DNA from: Ilex aquifolium
Lineage: Eukaryota > Streptophyta > Magnoliopsida > Aquifoliales > Aquifoliaceae
Direction of reading: 5' to 3'
DNA length: 64,000 nt
Assembly (NCBI GenBank): GCA_951799425.1
Contig: OX637393.1
Span: 620,001 to 684,000 of the forward strand
The position numbers were made by a program, and so were the translations under genes. The notes under the pieces are model-generated. The model was not told where the DNA came from. It saw only the letters and a program-made list of their open reading frames with translations, and made no database searches. Below, piece after piece: positions 9,668 through 20,422 of the stretch. The number at the start of each line of letters is the position of its first letter. Positions within the stretch are counted from its first letter, which is position 1.

Positions 9668-11094
9668 TTATATAGACATTTTCTCATGTTTCTAAAATTA
9701 CACTGAGACCTCACAAAATGAACGCCCAAGACCCAAAACCCAAGATCCAAGACCCAAAACCCCTTCCCTGACAGCTGACCCCCCCCCCAACACACACACA
9801 CTCTCTCACGACAAATCAAAGCACCAACCGACGATCTCTCTTTCTCTTTCTCTCACGACGAATCAAAGCCCCAACAACCAACACCCAACGGCATAACCAC
9901 AATCGATCCATCAGCAATATCGCCACCCATAAGATTGGATCTCTTAGTGGTGCACGAACGAATCTTTGCCTAGGTTTTGTGATATCCATCTCTCTCTCTC
10001 CTATCTCTCTATGATCTATATCGTAGGTGGTGGAACCGTTGGTGATGGGTGGATTTTGCATGTGGTGTTTGCAGGTGGATTTTGTAGGTGGTGTTTGCAA
10101 GTGGATTTTGAAACCCTAACCTCTGCGATGTAGTAGTGTTGGTTGATGATGAGTTTGGTCCAAGTGGTAGTTTCAATGGTGGTGGAGGCAAGGGTGGTTT
10201 CAATGGGTTATGATTTTAGTCTCTCTCTCTCTCTCTTTCTTCTGGTGGTAGTGGTGGGTGGGTCTGGCTGGGTTTGAAAATTTTGGTGGTGGAACCGGTG
10301 GTAGACCAATGGTGATGGGTGGTAGAAGTAAGAATTTATGTAATTAAATAAATAATAAATAAAATTAAAATTAATATGGTATAATTGGATAGGTAATTAT
10401 TAAGATTTTAAAAAAAAATTGATTAATTTTTAAACTGTCCTAATAATCCCAAATATTATTTAATAAACAAAAAAAATTTAAAAATTAACTTATTAATGTA
10501 ATAGATTGGGAAATTAAACATTTCAGTGTTAAATTTTAAATTATATATGAAATATATAGATTAAAAAAAATAAATGAGAGGTTGGGTAAATTTGTAATGT
10601 AAGAAAAACATTTATTTGAATTCTTAAACTTAATAAATGAGAGGTTGAGTATTTTTGGTATTCTAGAAATCATTGTTGATGACATCAGCTTTGACTGTGA
10701 ATAATTCTAACGTCTGTTAGTTAGAAGGGGTATGGTTGTTATAAGTATTAAATGTCAAGGGAGTTCGGTGTTATTTTTAAAACATGAGGGGTGTCTATGT
10801 AATAAAATCAAATGTTGGGGGTGTCAGTATAACTTACCCAAATATTTATTAAAAAATAATTTTACCAAATTAGTTAGCAATTTTATTTCCAATTAAAAAC
10901 ATTTTGATCGATATTTAGTGAGTTCAGGAGTGTAATAAAAACATTTTTCGGTGAAACTTTTGGTTTGGATAACATTTTCCTTTTAAGCCGCCCGATTAAT
11001 AATATCTTTATGGATTGTGAGCCCAAGTGGACTGTGATTCCATGGTCAACGTAAGTATTCCTCATTATTTTGTCCACGAATGCACAGAATCGAA
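9668..11094. other. Intergenic spacer, no gene seen
   Basis: The stretch begins at the flank of the LTR element. It holds CA/CT-rich simple sequence (9721-9860), a small 26-bp minisatellite at 10049-10110 (about 2.4 units), a CT run near 10218-10232 and AT-rich DNA after 10330. The short open frames here are low-complexity translations without family resemblance. Confidence 0.6.
10049..10110. repeat. 26-bp minisatellite, about 2.4 copies
   Basis: The unit starts GTGGATTTTG and is repeated at 10049, 10075 and (partial) 10101 with two mismatches between full units. Confidence 0.75.
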
Positions 11095-11630
11095 TAGTGA
11101 TATTATCACTTCTTAAATCTCTTTTTCACCTAATTTAATTATTTTACTTCAAACTATTAACTTCACCCCATCCATACTCATCCATTTAATTGTTAAGTTC
11201 ACCCATTTATACCCATTCAATTAAATTATTAAATATATATCAAAAAAATCGAAACAAAAATAATAATTAAAGCAAAATTTTAATATTCCGAGTTGATCTA
11301 TATTATTTCGAGGTATTTTGATATATTTTTACCAATATTTTTGAAGTGTTTTAAGATATTTTGACTAATATTTTAAAAATAATTACTTATTTTTATTATA
11401 CTTTTAAAATATTTTATTATCGAAATAATATATCGAAACGAAATTTTAATCATTGTCTATATAATAGATTGAAATAAAATTGAATAAATTTAGTTTTTAA
11501 TCAGTAAATATAAACGAGATAAGTTTAGTAACTTATGTGGTGAGTATAGATAAGGTAAATTTAATAATTTGAAATAAGATAATTAAATGGGATGAAAAAT
11601 AAAATTTATGGGGTGAGAATAGCCCCACCC
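11095..11630. mobile_element. Foldback MITE-like element
   Basis: The two ends are long, imperfect inverted repeats. The left arm (about 11100-11215) reads similarly to the reverse complement of the right arm (about 11515-11628), including TTTAATTATNTTA and a CACCCC/GGGGTG-type outer part. The interior is AT-rich and non-coding. The outer right end GGGGTGAGAATAGCCCC suggests a DNA-transposon-derived foldback element. I could not fix exact ends or a target duplication. Confidence 0.45.
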
Positions 11631-12070
11631 AACCTAATATGAAGTTAGTAAATTTGAATTTATTTTTATATAAATATTTTTTTTCTGGTGAAAAAATTAG
11701 GAGCTCTTACTCGTTGAAAAAACCCTCCAAAAGAACTCAAACAAAGGAACCCGCCAGCATGTATTTTCTAAAAACAATTAGAGTTATAATTAAGAATAAT
11801 TATATTTATAATTTTAAGTTAAAATCAAATAGAACATAAATCTAATTTTTATTATTATTATTTTCACTTGCCGCCATGGAAAGGATTTAATCAGTTGTAA
11901 TATGTTTCAATTTATATTGGCTCCCCTCCTTTCCAATTGCAAAACAGTTAGAGAACCTTCTAATTATCTATGCCTATGCCTATGCCCCCCAAACTTGAAG
12001 TCCCAAGTAAAAAAGAAATATGTAAATAAAACCCAATTCTAGGAGGATTGAGAAACTGTGATATGCGCCC

Positions 12071-12080
12071 TATAAATAAA
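12071..12080 (+). promoter_or_regulatory. TATA box of the DOMON-b561 gene
   Basis: TATAAATAAA lies 160 bases upstream of the ATG at 12231, followed by a pyrimidine-rich leader. The promoter appears intact although the coding frame downstream is shifted. Confidence 0.6.
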
Positions 12081-12230
12081 GGCCTCCATGATCACCTAAC
12101 ATACCACATCCAACTAACTCTTCTCTGCCTTGCCTTCTTCAAAAACCTCTGTCACCTCTCCTTTTACTATCGTTTTGCTGATAAAAACTTCTTCCATCTT
12201 GTCGTCCATCAAATCCGACTGTGAAGAACA

Positions 12231-13468
12231 ATGGCAATCATGGCTTTCTCAACACGTTTTCTGCTATTTTTTGTCATAATATCATCTTCCTTTTTCTCCT
12301 CCGTTGCACTCTCTCCCTCAACCACACAGTCATGTTATGGTTTTGTCTTCCCAAACAAGGAGGATCATCAGTTTGCTTCATGCGTTGATCTTCCTGTTTT
12401 GAATTCCTTTTTGTATTGGACGTACTATCCATCTTCAAGTACAGTTTACTTACCCAAAAAAAAAAAAAAAAATCTTCAAGTACAGTTCAAATCGCTTATC
12501 GACACACCGAATTATCTTCAACAACATGGGTTGCATGGGGAATCAATCCTACATCAAAAGGAATGGTAGGCACACAGGCATTGATTGCATATCAAGAATC
12601 CGACATCGGAACAATGAAGGCTTACACCTCACCTATCAATAGCTATGACACTCAATTGTTAGAGGGAGATGTGAGTTTCAGAGTGTCCGATCTGTCAGCT
12701 ACGTTTGTGAACGATCAAATTACCATCTTTGCTACTTTAGAGCTCCCAGTAAACACCACCATAATACACCATGTTTGGCAAGACGGTCTCATCTCATCAA
12801 GCAATGCTTTGGGAATGCATGGTCTCTCTGGACAACATATTCAATCTATGGCAACTTTAGACCTTTCTTCTGGAATATCAATGCCAACAAAGTGGGGGAA
12901 ATCAAAATCCATATTGCGCAATGTTCATGGAGCACTGAACGTAATTAGCTGGGGTACAATGATGCCTATTGGATTTATGCTAGCAAGGTACTTGAAGGTT
13001 TTTCGACCCTCGGATCCTTTGTGGTTCTACCTTCATGTTTCGTGCCAGTGCTTGGCCTTCTTAATCGGTGTGGTGGGATGGGCAACTGGTCTTGCACTTC
13101 GTCTCATGTCTTCTGGTGTCCATCATACTAACCATATGGCCATTGGAACCACCATCTTCTTTCTCGGGATACTTCAGGTCCTGGCTTTGCGTCTCCGACT
13201 CCATAAGGACCATAAGTACAGATCTTACTGGAATTTCTACCATCACTATGTGGGATACGTAGTCCTCTCCTTGGGTATTGCCAATGTGTTCATCGGATAT
13301 AAGATCTTGAAGCCTGGGAAGGGTTGGGAGATTGCGTACTATGTCATCTTCGGGGCCTTGTTATTCACTCTGGTTACTCTAGAAGTTTGCAAGAGGTACT
13401 TCGAGAACAAATCTACCAACGAAGAGGTGGTGTCAAAACGCAGCAATGGAGGAAGTGAAGTCGTCTGA
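12231..13468 (+). pseudogene. DOMON and cytochrome b561 domain protein, frame shifted by a poly(A) insertion
   Basis: The gene is intronless. It encodes a signal peptide (about residues 1-26), a DOMON domain with an early Cys-rich start, and a five-helix cytochrome b561 region. Four helix-borne His residues (in HGALN, LHVSC, HHTNH and YHHYVG contexts) match the heme ligands of the family. Such proteins pass ascorbate-derived electrons across the plasma membrane, with the DOMON domain facing the apoplast. A 41-bp insertion at about 12447-12487 shifts the frame: the N-terminal frame runs 12231-12569, and the rest is open at 12416-13468. Removing 41 bp returns both parts to one frame of about 398 residues, so this is probably a young null allele or a very recent pseudogene. 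A sequencing error is less likely because the insert carries a 16-bp target duplication. Confidence 0.85.
12431..12487 (+). mobile_element. Minimal retro-insertion: 9 bp plus A16 between 16-bp direct repeats
   Basis: ATCTTCAAGTACAGTT occurs on both sides of TACTTACCC followed by 16 A. A long target-site duplication and a poly(A) tail are the marks of LINE-type target-primed reverse transcription with extreme 5' truncation. Net gain is 41 bp, inside the b561 coding region. Confidence 0.75.
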
Positions 13469-14688
13469 AACGGTGCCAATTGTGCACAGCAGAGTGTAGT
13501 TAGTTAATACTCTTTTGTGGTATAGGCAGCAGTGTCTCTATTTAGCTTCCTAAATCATCATTAAATGCCTGTGTAGTTAAAATTAAGTTCAAAAGTGAAC
13601 TCTTACAAGAAAATTTTCTACACATGCAAGTCAATATCAGTTCTATTTTGCTTATTATTTATGCTTCATTGGCCCTTACAATCTTATATATGAGCATTTT
13701 CAATTGTTGGTCTTGTGCTTTAAGTAGTTTTGTAGTTGCTCCTTAAGTAGGATGTTCAACGACACAACTAAAATGATAGTACTCCAAATCCTTTTGTGTG
13801 GGTGCTGGTGAGAAACCAGAACAGAATATGGCACAAAGTAGAACTAAATGAACCTACACAAGTTCTATTCATAAACATCGATGGAGGAGGGAGACTCGAA
13901 ACTACATTGACTAAATCATCACGGGTGTCATTTGACCGTTAAGATAGAACCGCATTTCTAAAACTTCTATTCATTTTAAGGGACTAAAATTGTCTCTGTT
14001 CCAACAGTGTGCTTCAAGATCAAGTTCACAACTAGACTGGACTTGTCAAAGCTAGAGGAGGCAAGCATTCTTCAATGGTTTGACAAGGATATCTTAGTAA
14101 CTTCTCAAAATGTTCCATAGCAAATCAAGGCATTAAAACACTCCCAGTAGATAGTATATCACAGAACTTTTCCAAAGTTCATGCTTGTAGGATTCGATGC
14201 TTGTTTTGATCCTTTCCAGGAGCTACTGTAATATGAAAATAATTTAGAGAGATGCACAAAACAATTTAGAGGGATGTACAAGACAATTCCCACGGGCAAT
14301 GAATAACCCAATCAAGATGATTCTTCTGGCGTGATTTCACACGCATAAAAAGAAAGAAAAAGAATTAGATAATGGACTTCAATTACTACACAACATGCAA
14401 GAGGAAATGGGAAAGATTTCTCGAAGCTTCATAATCATACATAAATAGGTTTCACAATGTAGAAAACTTTGATTTCCTATTATAAGAGTTGTAAAATCAA
14501 TTGGATTTTACAAAACAGTTGGCACTTCATAAGGCAGAATGTCAACTGGAAGAATCACGATAATCAACTCATATCGCTTCACTAATTGTGCTTCTTGACC
14601 TTTTAGATGGAGTTAGTACACTTATAGCTTCGTTCTTAACAGAGATAACAACATGGCTAAATCCAGGCTTTTCTAGTTCCCTCTTCTC
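13469..14688. other. Intergenic region between convergent genes
   Basis: It holds the 3' flank of the b561 gene and, from about 14600, the 3' UTR of the minus-strand VTC4 gene. No other gene or clear repeat is visible. Confidence 0.6.
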
Positions 14689-17600
14689 TCATTCTGATTG
14701 CCTCAAGGCCTCAATAAATGCATCCTTCAGAAGAGGATTTGAAGCTGCAACTCGCTGAGATGTGATGTCAAAATCTTTACCAGATCTGGAGCAAAATAAA
14801 ATCACAATTTTGACGTAAGCAAACTCCTTCAAAAAAATTTGGGTGAATGAGGTTAGTCTATAAAGGAAATCAAGATGACTTCCTTGCCAGTAGTTGTGCA
14901 GTTCTGAACATATCAATAATTATTCATTAAACTATCACTTACTGAATGCCCACAGAATGCAAATCTATATAATCCATTCTCTTTACATTGGATTCACAGT
15001 CTAAAACAAAAGTGTTACTTACGGATCAAACAAAAGTCCTCCAGCTTCTTTAACAATCACAGCACCACCTGCCACATCCCTGAGCATAAGAGCAAAGCAT
15101 GTCAACCGTAAATTATGTCAGGTTTTATGGTTCGTTCCGTAGGGTGGATGGAAAAGTGGAAAAAAATAAAGTAGGAGGGTCCACTTTCTATAAGAAACCT
15201 TCCTTCCCTCTGTTGTGTTTGGTAGGAGGGATGAAAAATAGGAGAGAGATTTTATCATGTTTGGTATGGATGAAAAAGTGAAAGGAAAGAAAAAGTATTT
15301 TATCATGAAATAAACTTATCCATTATATTTAGTAGAATATTTATATTAAGGGATATTAAAAAGAAATAGCAAATATTTCAACACACGTGGTTAACTTTAC
15401 TTCCACTTTTCCATTGGGAGGATAGATTAAGGGAGGGATGGAAGGATGACCCATCACTCAACTTTTCCTTCCAGACGAAACATGATGTTTTTATCAATTC
15501 TTTACCTTTTTCATCTCTCCACTTTTCCATCCTTCCACTTTTTGATCATTTCAAACGACCCTTTAGTCAAGTAATAGAAACAAAGACATACCAAGGCCCC
15601 CCGAATCCCTGTAAATAAAAAAGATCAAGCCTTCCACATGCAATCCCACAAAGATCCAATGCACAAGAGCCACTCATCCGAAGGGATCTCACCTGATCAC
15701 AAGAGAAAACGATACTTCTAGTATGGCTTGCCAAAACTTATCCATGGAAATAAAGCTTCCACCCAAGTTCTGGTTTTACCTTGAAAAGTAAGCTATTAAT
15801 TCTACTTGTAGAGGCATCAATAGTGGCCTTATCACGCTTTGGTATATCCTGCTCTTTCAGACACATCAGACCTTGTTAGCTTCTTACAAGTAACATCAGA
15901 AAGTTAAACTTTAGAGCGCTTAGTTCATTTATGTTCACCCCCAAGTGTGATTCCTTGAAATTAGTACCAAGAAATAAAAAAAAAGTGCATAACATGAAAT
16001 CTATGACACATTGCTCAGATGCAGGAAGCTGGTTGTCAAGTGTCAAAGTGAGAAGGTCCATGTGACCACTGTACAATAAGTGGGAGCAATGTAAGTTGTC
16101 AATTTTCTCATGAACTTTCTCTCTTCTAACAGATAACATCATTTGCAGTCATTACTTCTACAATACAAGCAATATTACACCCCTATTACCAGAAGCAACA
16201 TACTTAAATTCTTAAAGCACCCAGTAAAGTAAATAAAGTAGCCTACAGATGTGGCAGGTATCCAGTACAAGTCACACAACTGAATGCATGTGTTTGAAAT
16301 TGATGAATAATTTGCAAGAAATGCGCTCAGCATATGTGGTTGAACATAATAGTTAAACCTCCATAGAGGGATAACATAACTTTGTAACTTTGCAGGCAGA
16401 GATAGAAAACTTGGATCAATACGAGAAGAATAATGTAGCCAGAACATGATGCTACTATTTGCTCTTTGTCATTTGTCCCAATGGCAGCATTAAAGGCTTT
16501 TTCGTTAGGGAAATCTCTTTTGACCGGAAATTCAAAAAGTTTTTTTGTGTGACACTTCTTTTCAGGTATCCTTAAATGGAATTTTTTTTTTTTCAAGTTC
16601 ACATGAAAAAATGTGATCTTGAATGAAGAAATAGATGCCGTATTGCACTAATGGTGGAGGGAGAGGTCTAACAGTTACCATAAAATTTTGACCACTATGC
16701 AATCAAATATGTAAAATAACTACCTCTGCAGCAAGGAGGGACTTCACCAGTTCGGATTGAGAAGAAACTGCAGCATCAGAACATAATATGGAATTGTTAG
16801 AGATTTATGGCTTCAATTCACATTCAAAGAGAGTCAGACTAAATATAAAATGAACTCACCTTTGATGGGGTTTCCGTTAAGAAAAGCACCTTTTCCATGA
16901 ATACCAGTGAAAAGCTACATACCATTAGCCAGAACAACTTATTTAACTCCAGTAACAGTTGCTAAAACAGAATTTGTTTGGTTCCCAAAATATGGCCAGG
17001 GTTGGGGCCACCTGGTGGCAAGTCGTATCAGTCGACACATTAAATTTTGGGGTGAAGCTTATGCATGAGATGTTTCTGGAAATATTAATAAATGGTTTGC
17101 TTTTACTTATATGATGAAAATATTTTTAATAAAATGGATTTTTGGGCATTAAAATCAGATATAATTGGTTTAATGAAGATGTTAGCAGACAAAATATCAT
17201 ACCCAAATAAGAGATTTGGATGAAATTGAGACGAAATTGATGGACTTAGGCTTCTGATTGTATAAATTATGGTTAGGGTTTCTGCAACTAAGGAAAATCT
17301 CATCGAGTTAAAATTAAATACTTTTTGATCAATAATTTCATTCATGGAGGTTGGCCTGACGCAATTCAAGCCATGGCAAAGAAAGTTTGAATTACGCCAC
17401 TTGGAAAAATTCCTGGAGCCGCCACTGCAAATGGCCAAATGAACGCCCAACCTCCACCAGATCGATACAACTATACAAGACATGGGGAGAGGGAGAACAA
17501 ACAGCCAAACGGTTGTGTCATTTGGTAACAAATAAAATCCGAGGATTCCCATCCCATGTATAAGGATGTTCCTCATGGCAGTAAGCCAGTAAGTTGTAAA

Positions 17601-19010
17601 CATCATACATAACTCGGTACCTTGAGTGATTAATTGGATGAGCAACATTAAGGTACCAATTCATTTGGACAATGTATCATCCACAGACTATGCCTGTGAT
17701 TCAGGTCAGTTATACATACTTCTAACATAAAAATGCTCACCTCATTCATAATTGGGTTGTAAACTACCCCAACTGTGGGAACCTTTCCAATTGTAAGCCC
17801 GATGGAGACACACACAAAGGGGTACCTGCAAACCATTGTATCATTGCAAGAACTCAACTAGAGAGACTTAATGGCTGATCAATGATAAATTCCCAACAAT
17901 ATATGAACATGGCATAAGAATTTCATGAGTACCCATGAACAAAGTTAATTGTCCCATCAATAGGATCAACTATCCAAGTCGGTTCATCAGTCAACTCTGT
18001 CGTGCCGCAAGCAGCAGTGGTTTCTTCCCCAATGTACTAAGATGGACAAAAAAATTAAAAAAATAAATAAATGAAATATAGGTCTTAGAAAATACAAATA
18101 ACTAACATATTGAGCACCAACCATAAAATTTCATCAAGCATATACAGCAAGCCAAAAGAAACAAGAATGAACCTTATGTTTAGGGAAATGCTGCTTGATG
18201 AAACTGAATATGAGATCTTCACATGCTTTATCAGTTTCTGTGACCAAATCCACCTGGCATTGGGAAACGAATAAAGCACAAAAGAACTGTTAATTACCAA
18301 ACCTCATAGCACACATCAAAAGTGAATGAATAGAACTTTGGTTCCTTGTCATTAGATTTAACATGTCTTACCAATTACTCACTGTATTAATAATACTAAA
18401 GGTTTGTGTTACACCAAAAATGATCCTGTATTTAAAATGATTGTATTACACTAAATATTTCCTCCACAGGTCATAAGTAGTATATTATAGCCAGCAGCAA
18501 TAACACCACCACCACCAAAATCCTTAAGGTCCAGTCACTCTGGACTTTGAAATTCAAAAGTATAGCAGATTACCGGATTTCAAACCCAAAAACTGACATA
18601 ATAACTGAAAAATATGTACACACACTAGCACACAAGCATACAATTCCGGTAGAAAAACTAAAAATACCTGGCCCTTTTGCTCCACTTGCTTGGTCTGGTA
18701 AAATGTATTACGGATAATCTGTAAAATAATTTTTTTTTTTTGTGAAAAGATATTCAGAAAAATTGAATGAAGCTGATATTGGGTCAATTTGAGGAAGAGA
18801 ATGAACAAAAGCAGAGGATGGTGAAATTGGGTTTTTTTTGGAATTTGATTTACCTCTCCAGCTTTCTTAGCTGCATCCACAGCAACGGCAAGAAACTCTT
18901 CAACTGAACCTAAAAACCACAGAATCAAATCAGATAACAATTCATTCAATCACACAAAACATTAATGCAGCCGAAAGGGATCGATGGGGGATCCTACTGT
19001 TTTCAGCCAT
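14689..19010 (-). CDS. VTC4: L-galactose-1-phosphate phosphatase / inositol monophosphatase (VTC4 type)
   Basis: I place twelve exons: 19010-18998, 18909-18854, 18718-18668, 18253-18173, 18036-17933, 17825-17741, 16914-16860, 16767-16724, 15848-15780, 15692-15592, 15079-15023 and 14785-14689. All have GT/AG ends, and together they give 270 residues, matching plant VTC4. The protein removes phosphate from L-galactose 1-phosphate in ascorbate synthesis and from myo-inositol phosphates. Metal-site motifs are complete: IGEET in exon 5, WIVDPIDGT spanning the two catalytic Asp and the Thr, and GPWD across exons 10-11. One departure from the family norm is Ile in place of the second Thr of DGTTNF (DGTINF here); the catalytic Thr is kept. 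Plant VTC4 is soluble. The first exon carries only four codons plus one base. Confidence 0.95.
15125..15572. mobile_element. MITE-like element filling VTC4 intron 10
   Basis: The intron between exons 10 and 11 is almost wholly occupied by a sequence with inverted, repetitive ends: GGATGGAAAAGTGGA near 15146 and its reverse complement TCCACTTTTCCATCC near 15517. The GTTTGGTA...GGATGAAAAA words inside recur at 59240-59420. This fits a short non-autonomous DNA element. The target duplication is not clear. Confidence 0.45.
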
Positions 19011-19015
19011 TGTTT

Positions 19016-19019
<4 letters not shown>

Positions 19020-19056
<37 letters not shown>
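19020..19056. repeat. (GA)n microsatellite in the VTC4 leader
   Basis: About 18 GA units lie 10 bases upstream of the VTC4 ATG (read as CT in the mRNA). Confidence 0.9.
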
Positions 19057-19059
<3 letters not shown>

Positions 19060-20422
19060 AAAGAATGAGTTTTGGTTGTTGTTCAGCTTTTCACTTAGTG
19101 CACGAGAGAACAAAACGAACTCCAATATTATATTGGGGATTTATTGGAATAAAGTGACCGACTAATTCGAGCCTTGTTCAAATTTAATTTATACATAAAC
19201 AAGTCTAATTTAAGCCTAATTTACACATAAACGAGCTGACTCGTTTAACTATTTACACATAAATGAGCCTAAAAAAATGTTCAAGTTTGACTTGTTTAAC
19301 AGTCCTACTTATACACTAATTTTTTTTCTAGTTTGGTTTAGCTAACTTATGTGTACCTCGATTAATATTTTTTTTGGCCCGTTTAAAAACAGATCATCTA
19401 TGTCGAGAATAAAGTATTGACTTAACCCCTAAAAAATTACCAAAATTCTAAGTTAGAACTGAATTTACGGATCGCCTATCTTTACCAATTGAACTACTTT
19501 GAAATTGAGACACTCAAATTCTACCTGAAGATGCTTACGCTACTGAGTAGTGTATTATTCAGAGAATAACTAGAATAATATGCTTAGCCAACATAGAACT
19601 TGTTATTAGAATGTCAATCTTGCCCCCACCACCACCACCATTATTATTATTATTTTCTAAAATCTCTAAAAGAGTCCCACTAAGCACATGGGTGACACGA
19701 GGTGTCATGCATGATGATAGGGCCGAATCTTAGATGGATCGTGTATATCCATTGAATCGAACTTCAATTCAAATTAATCCAGAAATAAGGGAGATTTTAT
19801 CAAGATTAATTATTAAATAAAACAATTTGAAAGAGATCGATTAAAATAAATTACATGCTTCAAATGATAAATTAAAATAATTTAAATTAAGAGTCATAGT
19901 TTAGGAGATATTTATCAGATTTACCCAAAATAGAAGACATTTGAGTTTCAAAAGAAGAATACAACACTAATTTTCTGAGTTGATTTGATTGAGGCACTGG
20001 CATGCAGAAATGTTCACCAAATCAGGCATAAATCACAAGCTTCAAAGCAATCCATTATTTACATATAGCTGCTTGGTTTGCATCATGCACAGCACAGATA
20101 AACTGGTACCTGCCATGTACAGAATTACACTAGTGGAAAACCACTTTCATCTACTTTCTTCCTATCTCCTGCTAGATTATATTCATATTTGAAATGCATA
20201 AGCTCGACAATAGATTCTACACAAGCTCAAAAAAGAAGTAGAAAACATATTAAGAAAAAGCAAAGGGCTTTTAGTAATAAGTGCCTTCATGACCAGGAGG
20301 GACTATAAGACCTATTAATTCACAAATAGATTAGTTATAAAATGAAACACACCCTACAGAGATTACATCGTGTAACACTACCATGACCGCTAATCCAAAT
20401 GATTAAGCAGCCTTCGTGGACG
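19057..20422. other. Intergenic: VTC4 promoter side and MO25 3' side
   Basis: The part at 19150-19370 has repeated ACGAGC/TTACACATAAA words typical of decayed hAT-type repeats. A SINE-like sequence lies at 19375-19560. From about 20000 the DNA is probably the 3' UTR or flank of the minus-strand MO25-like gene. No gene is seen. Confidence 0.5.
19375..19560 (-). mobile_element. tRNA-derived SINE-like sequence
   Basis: Read on the minus strand, TAGTTCAATTGGTAAAGA resembles a Pol III A box, and a B-box-like TTCAGTTCTAAC follows about 25 bases on. Its downstream end runs into an A-rich stretch. It is old and diverged. Confidence 0.35.

Noticed and set aside
12416-12500. Insert in the b561 gene as a tiny intron
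   Set aside because: A GT...AG choice of about 40 bp is below the size plants splice, and the direct repeats explain it better.
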